Shown here: positions 19,338 through 27,369 of the stretch, one piece after another
Layout of the letters: each line of letters starts with the position of its first letter
How positions within the stretch are numbered: the first letter of the stretch is position 1
Assembly: GCF_008386465.1 (NCBI RefSeq)
Contig: NZ_VUOD01000008.1
Location: 1-64,000, forward strand
Length of the DNA stretch: 64,000 nucleotides
Source: Arenimonas fontis
Lineage (GTDB): Bacteria; Pseudomonadota; Gammaproteobacteria; Xanthomonadales; Xanthomonadaceae
Direction of reading: 5' to 3'
Translations under genes and position numbers: made by a program
The notes under the pieces: generated by a model
What the model saw: only the letters and a program-made list of their open reading frames with translations
The model's database searches: none
Told to the model about the DNA's origin: nothing

Positions 19338-19381
19338 ATTGTACCCCCGGGGCGGCGCCGACCGCGGGCCAAGGCTACAAT
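19338..19381. promoter_or_regulatory. divergent speA/speE -10 elements
   Basis: TACAAT appears on the minus strand (19338-19343) 31 bases before speA and on the plus strand (19376-19381) 33 bases before the speE start. The 106-base gap thus carries two back-to-back promoters for opposed polyamine genes. Confidence 0.55.
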
Positions 19382-19413
19382 GCGCCCCCTTTCAGGCCCC
19401 ACCGGATCCAGCG

Positions 19414-20268
19414 ATGAGCAAGCCCACCTGGCTACACGAGAACTTCGAGCACACCGGCTCGGCCTTCGGCCTGCGCGTGACCCGCAAGCTGGACGAGGTG
19501 CAGTCGCCCTTCCAGAAAATCGAGATCTGGGAGAGCACCGACTGGGGCAAGGTCATGCTCATCGACGGCGCGATGATGGTCACCACGCGCGACAACTTCT
19601 TCTATCACGAGATGATGGCGCACGCGCCGCTGTACACCCACGCCGATCCGAAGGACGTGGTGATCATCGGCGGCGGAGACTGCGGCACCCTGCGCGAGGT
19701 GCTGCGGCATCCGGGCGTGCAGCGCGCCGTCCAGTGCGACATCGACGAGCAGGTCACCCGCATGGCCGAGAAGTACTTCCCGGAACTGTGCGAGAGCAAC
19801 AACGACCCGCGCGCCACGGTGATGTTCGACGACGGCATCGCTTACATGGCCAATGCCGCGCCGGAATCGGTGGACGTGATCATCGTCGACTCGACCGACC
19901 CGGTCGGCCCCGCCGAGGGCCTGTTCAACCGCGCCTTCTACGCGAACTGCCTGAAGGCGCTGCGCCCGGGCGGCCTGCTGGTACAGCAGAGCGAGAGCCC
20001 GCTGGCACTGATGGACCTCATCCTGGACATGCGCCGGGCGATGCAGGACGCCGGCTTCGCCAGCTTCCGCACCCTGCCCTTCCCGCAGCCCTGCTACCCG
20101 ACCGGCTGGTGGAGCTGCACCATCGCCGCCAGGGAACCGCGCGACCTCACCCGCTTCCGCGAGGCCGACGCCGAAGCCAAACCCTTCGACACCCAGTACT
20201 ACACCGCCGCCATCCACCGCGGCGCCCTCGCCATGCCGCCGATCATGGCGAAGGCGCTTGGGGAGTGA
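19414..20268 (+). CDS. speE: spermidine synthase
   Basis: Transfers aminopropyl from decarboxylated S-adenosylmethionine to putrescine. 284 residues; the nucleotide motif IIGGGDCGTLREV is near residues 83-95 and the catalytic Asp lies in DSTDPVGPAEGLF near 159. ATG at 19414 begins the conserved WLHENFE region. With SpeA it supplies polyamines, although no agmatine-processing gene is in view. Confidence 0.95.
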   Translation: MSKPTWLHENFEHTGSAFGLRVTRKLDEVQSPFQKIEIWESTDWGKVMLIDGAMMVTTRDNFFYHEMMAHAPLYTHADPKDVVIIGGGDCGTLREVLRHPGVQRAVQCDIDEQVTRMAEKYFPELCESNNDPRATVMFDDGIAYMANAAPESVDVIIVDSTDPVGPAEGLFNRAFYANCLKALRPGGLLVQQSESPLALMDLILDMRRAMQDAGFASFRTLPFPQPCYPTGWWSCTIAAREPRDLTRFREADAEAKPFDTQYYTAAIHRGALAMPPIMAKALGE

Positions 20269-20272
20269 GTTC

Positions 20273-20296
20273 TTGGCCGCGGATATGCGCGGCCAA
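20273..20296. terminator. convergent hairpin between speE and glnB
   Basis: A perfect 9-bp stem, TTGGCCGCG (20273-20281) with CGCGGCCAA (20288-20296) and a six-base loop, sits between convergent genes. No long T-run follows on either strand. Confidence 0.5.
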
Positions 20297-20304
20297 TACC
20301 CCTC

Positions 20305-21079
<775 letters not shown>

Positions 21080-21096
21080 GCCTTCCCGGTTCCGCC

Positions 21097-22614
21097 ATGA
21101 ACCTGGCGCTGGCCTACAGCCGCGCCCGGGTGGGCGTGCACGCGCCGGAAGTCCGGGTCGAGGCGCATCTGGGCGGCGGCCTGCCCAATTTCACCCTGGT
21201 CGGCATGCCGGCAACCGCGGTGCGCGAAAGCCGCGAGCGCGTGCGCGCCGCCATCATCAACGCCCAGCTGGAATTCCCGCAGCGGCGCATCACGGTGAAC
21301 CTGGCGCCGGCCGACCTGCCCAAGGAAGGCGGCCGCTATGACCTGGCCATCGCCCTCGGCCTGCTCGCCGCCAGCGGCCAGTTGCCGCTGACGGCGCTGT
21401 CCGAAGTGGAGCTGCTGGGCGAGCTGGCCCTCACCGGCGAGCTCAAGCCGGTGGACGGTGTGCTGCCGGCGGTACTGGCCGCCGCGCGCGCCGGGCGCCT
21501 GCTGATCGTGCCCGCCGGCAACGGCGCCGAAGCGGCGCTGGCAGGTGAAGGGCGGGCGCTGGTGGCGCGCACCCTGCTCGAAGTCTGCGCACACCTGCAG
21601 GGCCGCAAGCCGTTGCTGCCGGCACGGGCACCGGAGGGCCCGGCCACGCCGTCCTACCCTGATCTCGCCGACGTGCGCGGCCAGGCCACGGCCCGGCGGG
21701 CGCTGGAAGTGGCGGCGGCCGGCGGCCACGCCCTGCTCTTCATAGGCCCGCCCGGCTGCGGCAAGACCCTGCTGGCCTCGCGCCTGCCCGGCCTGCTGCC
21801 CGAACCCACGGAGGAGGAAGCGCTGGAAACCGCTGCCGTCCACTCGGTCAGCGGCCAGGGGCTGGATCCGGCGCACTGGCGGCAGCGGCCCTTCCGCGCC
21901 CCGCATCACCTCGCCAGCGCGGTGGCGCTGACCGGCGGCGGTGGCAATCCACGGCCCGGGGAAATCTCCCTCGCCCACCACGGCGTGCTCTTCCTCGACG
22001 AGCTGGGCGAATGGAGCCGCTACGCCCTGGACAGCCTGCGGCAGCCGCTGGAAAGCGGTGTGGTGACGGTGTCGCGGGCGGCGCGGCAAGTGCAGTTCCC
22101 GGCCCGCTTCCAGCTGGTGGCGGCGATGAACCCCTGTCCCTGCGGCTGGGCCGGCGATCCTTCCGGCCGCTGCGGCTGCAGCGCCGAGGCGGTGGCGCGC
22201 TATCGCGCCGGCGTGTCCGGCCCGCTGCTGGACCGCATCGACATCCAGCTGGCGGTGCCGCGGCTGCTACCGGAACAACTCCGCCCCGAAGCGCCGCCCG
22301 GCGAACCCACCGCCACCGTGCGCGAACGCGTGCTGGCCGCCCGTGCCCGGCAGATGGCCCGGGCCGGCGTCGCCAATGCGCAGCTCGACCAGGCCGGCAC
22401 CGAACGCCACTGCGCCCTGGCCACGCCGGAACGCCGGCTGCTGGAACGGGCCATCGAACGCCTGCAGCTCTCCGCCCGCGCCGTGCACCGCATCCAGCGC
22501 GTCGCCCGCACCCTGGCCGACCTGGAAGGCGCCGAACACATAGGCCGCGCCCACGTCGCCGAGGCCATCGGCTACCGCCTGCTCGACCGCCGCCCCGTCC
22601 CGGGCCTGGGCTAG
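21097..22614 (+). CDS. comM: ComM/YifB-type AAA+ ATPase (Mg-chelatase subunit ChlI fold)
   Basis: 505 residues. An N-terminal Lon-protease-like domain (about 1-160) is followed by the AAA+ module with Walker A GPPGCGKT at 217-224 and Walker B VLFLDELGEW near 298. A zinc-ribbon-like Cys cluster (NPCPCGWAGDPSGRCGC) comes next, then a C-terminal helical lid. ComM is a hexameric branch-migration helicase that assists integration of transforming DNA. Presence fits, but does not prove, natural competence. Confidence 0.93.
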   Translation: MNLALAYSRARVGVHAPEVRVEAHLGGGLPNFTLVGMPATAVRESRERVRAAIINAQLEFPQRRITVNLAPADLPKEGGRYDLAIALGLLAASGQLPLTALSEVELLGELALTGELKPVDGVLPAVLAAARAGRLLIVPAGNGAEAALAGEGRALVARTLLEVCAHLQGRKPLLPARAPEGPATPSYPDLADVRGQATARRALEVAAAGGHALLFIGPPGCGKTLLASRLPGLLPEPTEEEALETAAVHSVSGQGLDPAHWRQRPFRAPHHLASAVALTGGGGNPRPGEISLAHHGVLFLDELGEWSRYALDSLRQPLESGVVTVSRAARQVQFPARFQLVAAMNPCPCGWAGDPSGRCGCSAEAVARYRAGVSGPLLDRIDIQLAVPRLLPEQLRPEAPPGEPTATVRERVLAARARQMARAGVANAQLDQAGTERHCALATPERRLLERAIERLQLSARAVHRIQRVARTLADLEGAEHIGRAHVAEAIGYRLLDRRPVPGLG

Positions 22615-22638
22615 GATTGGCGGCGGGAGGAACCTGCC

Positions 22639-23046
22639 ATGAGCACAGCCAGCGGAAGCTGCCTCTGCGGCGACCTGCGTTTCGCGGCGCAACTGCCCAG
22701 CAAGTGGGTGGCGCACTGCCATTGCACGATGTGCCGGCGCGCGCACGGCGCCGGCGTCGTCACCTGGGCCGGCTTCCAGCAGCAGCGGGTCAGCCTGCAC
22801 GACCCGCAGGGCCGCCTGCACTGGTACGCCTCCAGCCCCTGCGCCGAGCGCGGCTTCTGCAGCCGCTGCGGCAGCACCCTGTTCTTCCGCTCGCAGCGCT
22901 GGCCCGGCGAGCTGCACATCGTCGTTGCGAACTTCGACGACCCGCTCGACCGCGCCCCGCAGGTGCACGTCTTCTACGACAGCCACGTGCACTGGCTGCC
23001 CATGCCCGAGGACGGGCTGCCGCGCAAGGGCGCTCCGGGCGGCTAG
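22639..23046 (+). CDS. GFA/CENP-V fold zinc protein
   Basis: 135 residues with the zinc-binding cysteine pattern of the glutathione-dependent formaldehyde-activating enzyme family: C8/C10, C27/C29/C32 and C74/C77. The family includes S-hydroxymethylglutathione synthase-like proteins, but most members have unknown substrates. A likely -10 (CTAGGAT) overlaps the comM stop. Its 3' end faces the SagB-related gene across a shared hairpin; I see no functional link. Confidence 0.85.
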   Translation: MSTASGSCLCGDLRFAAQLPSKWVAHCHCTMCRRAHGAGVVTWAGFQQQRVSLHDPQGRLHWYASSPCAERGFCSRCGSTLFFRSQRWPGELHIVVANFDDPLDRAPQVHVFYDSHVHWLPMPEDGLPRKGAPGG

Positions 23047-23055
23047 GGCATACAG

Positions 23056-23078
23056 GCCGCCTCAGCGACCGAGGCGGC
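23056..23078. terminator. convergent hairpin overlapping the dehydrogenase stop
   Basis: GCCGCCTC (23056-23063) pairs with GAGGCGGC (23071-23078), loop of seven. It overlaps the last codons of the SagB-related gene and lies just after the GFA-protein stop. T-runs are absent, so its strength is uncertain. Confidence 0.5.
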
Positions 23079-24246
23079 GTGTTGCCGGGCTTGGCACCAC
23101 AGGCTCCAGCTCGATGTTGCGGGCCTCGCCTGTGGCCGGCCCGAAGCCGACGATCGCCAGCGTGCCTTGCCGCATGGGTGGAAGCCGCAGTTCCTCGTCA
23201 ATCTCGGCGTCGTTGATCGCCGCGGTGACGAAGGCACCCAATCCCAGCTCGGCCGCCGACAGGTACATGGTCTGGGACAGATGGCCCGCCTCCAGATGCA
23301 GCACCCGCCAAGCCTTGGCATGCCGGCGGTACTTCCAGAACAGCCGGTCGAAGCGCGCGACCATCACCACCAGCACCGGCGCGTCAAGGAACCAGTCCTG
23401 ACCGGCCAGGAAGCGGTACGCCATCGCGGCGGCTTCCTCGCCTGTCAGCTTGCGCAGCGGTTCGACTGCGTGGTGCATGGCCCGGTAGTGATAAAGACCG
23501 GGCGCCAGGCCCTGCACCCGGCGCACGAGAACGAATGCCTCCAGCGCGTGCAGGCCGCCGCCGGCCGGCGAGCTCTTCTTGACGGCGACAGCGCCCGGCG
23601 CCAGCTCGCGGGTCCCGATGACTCCCCATACCCGACGCAGCATCGCCGAGAACGCCGACATGGGCAGCTCGGCCCGGGTATCGAAGTTCCTGCAGGTGCG
23701 GCGACGCTGCAACAGGTCGTCCAGAGGACCGGCTGGTGGCGGCGGCAATTCGATCATGGAGCCGGCGCCGGGCACCGCGTAGTCGTGCGTGGGTGCCGGA
23801 CCGAACTCGGCCACGCGCTCGCTCGTGCTCGTGGTCTTGCCGTCGTCACGACGCCTGGCGATGTCCACCCCGCGCCAGGCACCGGCCAGATGCGCCAGCC
23901 GGGCGGGTGGCCACCAGTCCACCGCCCCGCCGTCGCCACCCGGTACAGGCGCGCCTTCCTTCGCCACCGCAGGCACCAGCAGCCCACGTTCGAGCAGCGC
24001 CATGATCGTGTCGGCGCCATGACGGCCGGCCAGAACCGCCTCGTCCACGGCCTCGCCCGCGGCCATGCCCGCCAGTGCCGCCAGCTGCGGCACCGACAGC
24101 TCGGCCGGCTCCGCCAGCGTGGCGGCATAGGCCAGAATGCGGGGGCGCGTGTCCAGGCCGTCGCCCCCCGCCAGCACGGAAGCCAGGTCGAACCGCGGTG
24201 AATCATCCAGCGCGAACTGGATGTCCGCACATCGCAACAGTTTCAT
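23062..24246 (-). CDS. SagB-related FMN dehydrogenase, putative peptide maturation dehydrogenase
   Basis: 394 residues. Residues 1-160 are a poorly conserved N-terminal region. Residues about 175-385 are a SagB-type nitroreductase fold: RRRTCRNFD (181-189), SSPAGGGLHALEAFVLV (225-241), LAPGLYHY (247-254) and the FMN-site helix LHLEAGHLSQTMYLSAAELGLGAF around 317-339. SagB enzymes oxidise azolines to azoles in RiPPs. No YcaO cyclodehydratase is encoded nearby, so the substrate chemistry is open. The divergent neighbour encodes a leader-type precursor peptide. From memory it matches TIGR04511. ATG at 24246 follows GGGGAAAG. Confidence 0.85.
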   Translation of the reverse strand: MKLLRCADIQFALDDSPRFDLASVLAGGDGLDTRPRILAYAATLAEPAELSVPQLAALAGMAAGEAVDEAVLAGRHGADTIMALLERGLLVPAVAKEGAPVPGGDGGAVDWWPPARLAHLAGAWRGVDIARRRDDGKTTSTSERVAEFGPAPTHDYAVPGAGSMIELPPPPAGPLDDLLQRRRTCRNFDTRAELPMSAFSAMLRRVWGVIGTRELAPGAVAVKKSSPAGGGLHALEAFVLVRRVQGLAPGLYHYRAMHHAVEPLRKLTGEEAAAMAYRFLAGQDWFLDAPVLVVMVARFDRLFWKYRRHAKAWRVLHLEAGHLSQTMYLSAAELGLGAFVTAAINDAEIDEELRLPPMRQGTLAIVGFGPATGEARNIELEPVVPSPATRRLGR

Positions 24247-24311
24247 TTCTTTCCCCGGAATGCCGGCCCGGATCCGGGCCCGCGAAGAAACATGCCGGGG
24301 CAGGGGGTGGC

Positions 24312-24340
24312 CTGACAAGCGACCTGGCCGCCGCTAGACT
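24312..24340 (+). promoter_or_regulatory. promoter of the RiPP-like precursor gene
   Basis: CTGACA (24312-24317), a 17-base spacer and TAGACT (24335-24340) form a credible sigma-70 promoter 41 bases upstream of the GTG at 24381. A 10-bp palindrome TTGGCGCCAA (24354-24363) lies in the predicted 5' leader and could be an operator. Confidence 0.6.
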
Positions 24341-24380
24341 GGGTACGCGCCGATTGGCGCCAAACCCAGGGGAATTCCAG

Positions 24381-24650
24381 GTGTCCAACAAGCTCGCTCC
24401 CGAAACCGTAGACGCGCTGATCGACAAGCTGGCCAATGACGACGCTTTCCGCGCCCAGTTCATGGCCAACCCTCGCGCCGCCACCCGTTCCCTCGGCACC
24501 GCCGACCCGGCGGTGGAATCCCTGCCGGAAGCACCGATCCGTCGACTGGCCGACAAGGAAGTATTCCAGCGCTCCGGCGCCACCATCCGCCAGTCGCTCA
24601 TCAGCTCGAAGTTCCCCTTCGAGCCGATCACCCTGGAAATCAACCGCTGA
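24381..24650 (+). CDS. RiPP-like precursor peptide with nitrile-hydratase-type leader (putative modified peptide)
   Basis: 89 residues. Residues 1-45 resemble NHLP-type leaders: an amphipathic helix (TVDALIDKLANDDAFRAQF) followed by the MANPRAA turn. The C-terminal 35-40 residues form the candidate core, with Ser/Thr (S65, T68, S72, S75, S76, T84) but no cysteine anywhere. A run of Phe-Pro-Phe-Glu-Pro lies near the end. GTG at 24381 has AGGGGA eight bases upstream. It is flanked by a divergent SagB-related dehydrogenase and a convergent cyclase-TPR gene. This three-family set is, from memory, TIGR04509-04511. The modification and role are unknown. Confidence 0.82.
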   Translation: MSNKLAPETVDALIDKLANDDAFRAQFMANPRAATRSLGTADPAVESLPEAPIRRLADKEVFQRSGATIRQSLISSKFPFEPITLEINR

Positions 24651-24674
24651 AGGCTGCCCCCGGGGTCCCGAGGA

Positions 24675-27317
24675 TCAGTCCAGGGCGGCGTCGCGGCGCT
24701 TGACGACCTCCAGCGCCTCGTCGCCCGGCCAGGCCTTGGCGAACGCGGCCTCATAGGTACGCACCATGTCCGGCAGCCCCTGCCGGCGCGCGATCTCGAC
24801 CGCGGCGCGGATCGCCAGCCCGTTCTCGACCACGTTCGCCGGCTGCCAGGCACTCAGCAGCGTAGGCTCGCCCAGGGCGCGGCCGCGGTTCTCGATCAGC
24901 CAGTCCGCCACCAGCGCCGCCTCGGCGTCCCGCCGCGTCGCCAGCAATGCCCGCAGCAGGACCGCGCGGGAGAAGTACAGGCCCGTGTTCCTGGCATGGT
25001 CCGGAAGCAGCAGTTCCACTGCCTTCCCGGGCTCGCCAGACGCCAACGCCAACTCTGCCCTGGCGATCCGGAGCATCGCCGCGTTCGCCGGGTACCGCTC
25101 GATCGAGAAGTGCGACTCCAGCTTGGAGACGAGGTGCTTCGCCAGGGGCTCGTTGCCGGTATGCGCCGCCACCCAGGCGCCACCCAGGAGATGGAAGGCC
25201 AGTTGGCGGGCCGGCCAGGGCTGGGCCTGATCGAACTCCGCCTCGACTTCCTTGACCCATCCCTCCAGATCCCTGCCCAGGGTCTCGTCCGGTGCGTAAG
25301 CGCGCAGCGAGAAGACGGAGAGCTGGTAAGCCCGCGCCAGAAGCTTCCGGTCCCTGGCCATGGCCTCTTCGGCCAGGCGCTGCATGGCGGCAAGCGCCTC
25401 GCGGTAACGCCCCTGATCCAGCGGCAGGGAGACTTCGACCAGCCGCGCCTCCAGGTCTGGGGCTACCACGTTGGAGCTCGTCTGCAGGCTTTGCAGCCGG
25501 GCCGCCTCCGCGTAGTCACGCTTGGCGATGTAGGCCTCGACGAAATCGCGAGCGTAGCCTCTGACACCGAGGGTCTCCGCCTTCTCGAACAGGGTGATGG
25601 CCCGATCGATCTGGTTGGCGCTCAGCGCGATGCTTCCGGACAGGTATGCCGCGCTTGCCTGGGCCGGATTCTGCGAGAAGATGGCTCCCTCCAGCTGCTC
25701 CAGCGCCCGATCGCCCTCCAGCAGGTCGAAATGGGCGAAATAGGCGTAGTTGTAGCGGCCGCGGTAATCATCCGGGTACAGCGCCACCAACGTGCCGAAC
25801 CGCTCCACCGCCTTGCGAGGGTCCGACAGGGTGGCTTCCGCCCCTTCCAGGAACAGACGTTCGCGATGCGTCAGGTGCTCGCTGTGCGCCAGGGCCTTGT
25901 CCAGATAGGCGCGCGTCCCCTCCGCATCCACTTCCACATAGCGCATGAACGCCAGGCGCAGCCACGCCATGGCGAACTCCGGATCAAGCCGCACCGCTTC
26001 CTCGAACAGCGCCTGCGCCTCGGCGGCCCGGCCCGTGTAGCGCATCCGCACGCCCATCGAGAACGCCTTGAGCGCCTCGAGGTTGCTGGTGGTCGCCTGC
26101 TCCAGCGGGATGCGGTTGGCCTCGATGCTGGACATCGTCTCGCCGAGACGGCCGCGCACCTTGGTCAACGCCGTATCCAGCGAAGGCAACACGCTTTCCA
26201 CGCCGACGCCGTCGGCGCTCTCGCTGTAGACCGTCACGCCGCTGTGGGGGTCGATCACCTCCAGGCTGACCCGCACCCGGCCGCCGACCTCGGCGACGGT
26301 CGGCAGGATCACCGCGCGGGCGCCTTCGCGCAGCGCCACTTCCGAGGCCACCTGGCGGTCCAGCGGCTGGCCCTGGCGCTGCATGCGCTCCAGGGTGCGA
26401 TCGACCTGCAACTCGGAAATGATGTTGACGTGCCGCGACTGCTCCAGGCCGACGCGCAGGGCCACGTCCAGGGCGTCGTCGAACAGCGGCTCGTCGGTGC
26501 GGTTCTGCAGATCGGCCACCACCACCCAGTCGCGCTCGGCGAAGGCGATGGCCGGCGGCGCCCGCAGCGCGGTCCAGAGGCCGGCCACGGCCAGGGCGCC
26601 CACCACCAGCATCTCCATGGCCAGCATCGGCGGTCGCCGCCACAGCGGCAGCTCGCGCCAGGCCTTGGCGCCGGACTCCGGCGGCCGCAGCGGCGCCAGG
26701 CCGACCTCGCCGACCTCGTGCACCAGCATCGGCGCCGGCACACCCTTGAAGCGGTAGCGGCCGTGCATCAGCCAGCGCAGGCGCGCGGCGGTGTCCTCCC
26801 CCAGTTCGCCGACGGCGCGCTGGGCCAGGTTCTGCGCCATGCCCGACATCAGGATCTGCCCGGGCAGGGCCAGGCCCATCAGCCGCGCCGCCACCGGCTT
26901 GGCCAGGCCTTCCACCTCGAAGGGCTTGGCGCCGGCGCGGACATCGGCCGGGGCGTTGGCCCACATCATCACGTCGCCGACGTGGATGCCGATGCGGGCG
27001 CGCAGGTCCACGCCTTCTTCCCGGCCCAGCTCGCGCAGGCCGCGCTGGTAGCGCAGGGCGAAGTCCAGGGCCTGGATCGGCCGTTCGAACAGGGCCAGCA
27101 CGCCGTCGGCGCGGTCTATCAGCTGCCCGTGGCACAGGCGCAGGGCGTCGCGGAGCATGCGGTCGTGCCGCTGCATCAGCGCCGACCAGCGCTGGTCGCC
27201 CAGGCGCTCGGTCGCCGCGGTGGAGTCGACGATGTCGCACAGCAGGACGGCGCGCAGCACCGGCGTCACCGGGACGCCGGCCGGCGGGGCTGTCGTGCTG
27301 GTCAGGGTCGCTTCCAT
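24675..27317 (-). CDS. class III nucleotidyl cyclase-like / TolB-like / TPR protein, putative peptide modification system cyclase
   Basis: 880 residues. Residues about 20-200 are an adenylate/guanylate cyclase homology domain with metal Asp D28 (CDIVDST) and D71 (ADG). A membrane segment lies at about 232-250. A TolB/FlgO-like domain follows at 260-390, then about 450 residues of TPR-like helical repeats. The substrate lysine four residues before D71 is I67, and the asparagine before the catalytic arginine R145 is P141, so normal cAMP synthesis is doubtful. ATG at 27317 matches the conserved start; an upstream start adds only low-complexity sequence. Its end faces the precursor gene 24 bases away, and it matches TIGR04510 from memory. 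Confidence 0.83.
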   Translation of the reverse strand: MEATLTSTTAPPAGVPVTPVLRAVLLCDIVDSTAATERLGDQRWSALMQRHDRMLRDALRLCHGQLIDRADGVLALFERPIQALDFALRYQRGLRELGREEGVDLRARIGIHVGDVMMWANAPADVRAGAKPFEVEGLAKPVAARLMGLALPGQILMSGMAQNLAQRAVGELGEDTAARLRWLMHGRYRFKGVPAPMLVHEVGEVGLAPLRPPESGAKAWRELPLWRRPPMLAMEMLVVGALAVAGLWTALRAPPAIAFAERDWVVVADLQNRTDEPLFDDALDVALRVGLEQSRHVNIISELQVDRTLERMQRQGQPLDRQVASEVALREGARAVILPTVAEVGGRVRVSLEVIDPHSGVTVYSESADGVGVESVLPSLDTALTKVRGRLGETMSSIEANRIPLEQATTSNLEALKAFSMGVRMRYTGRAAEAQALFEEAVRLDPEFAMAWLRLAFMRYVEVDAEGTRAYLDKALAHSEHLTHRERLFLEGAEATLSDPRKAVERFGTLVALYPDDYRGRYNYAYFAHFDLLEGDRALEQLEGAIFSQNPAQASAAYLSGSIALSANQIDRAITLFEKAETLGVRGYARDFVEAYIAKRDYAEAARLQSLQTSSNVVAPDLEARLVEVSLPLDQGRYREALAAMQRLAEEAMARDRKLLARAYQLSVFSLRAYAPDETLGRDLEGWVKEVEAEFDQAQPWPARQLAFHLLGGAWVAAHTGNEPLAKHLVSKLESHFSIERYPANAAMLRIARAELALASGEPGKAVELLLPDHARNTGLYFSRAVLLRALLATRRDAEAALVADWLIENRGRALGEPTLLSAWQPANVVENGLAIRAAVEIARRQGLPDMVRTYEAAFAKAWPGDEALEVVKRRDAALD

Positions 27318-27369
27318 CCGAATCCTCGGTTCGGCGGGGCTACCGGGGTGAACGCAGGCTCCCCGGGTC

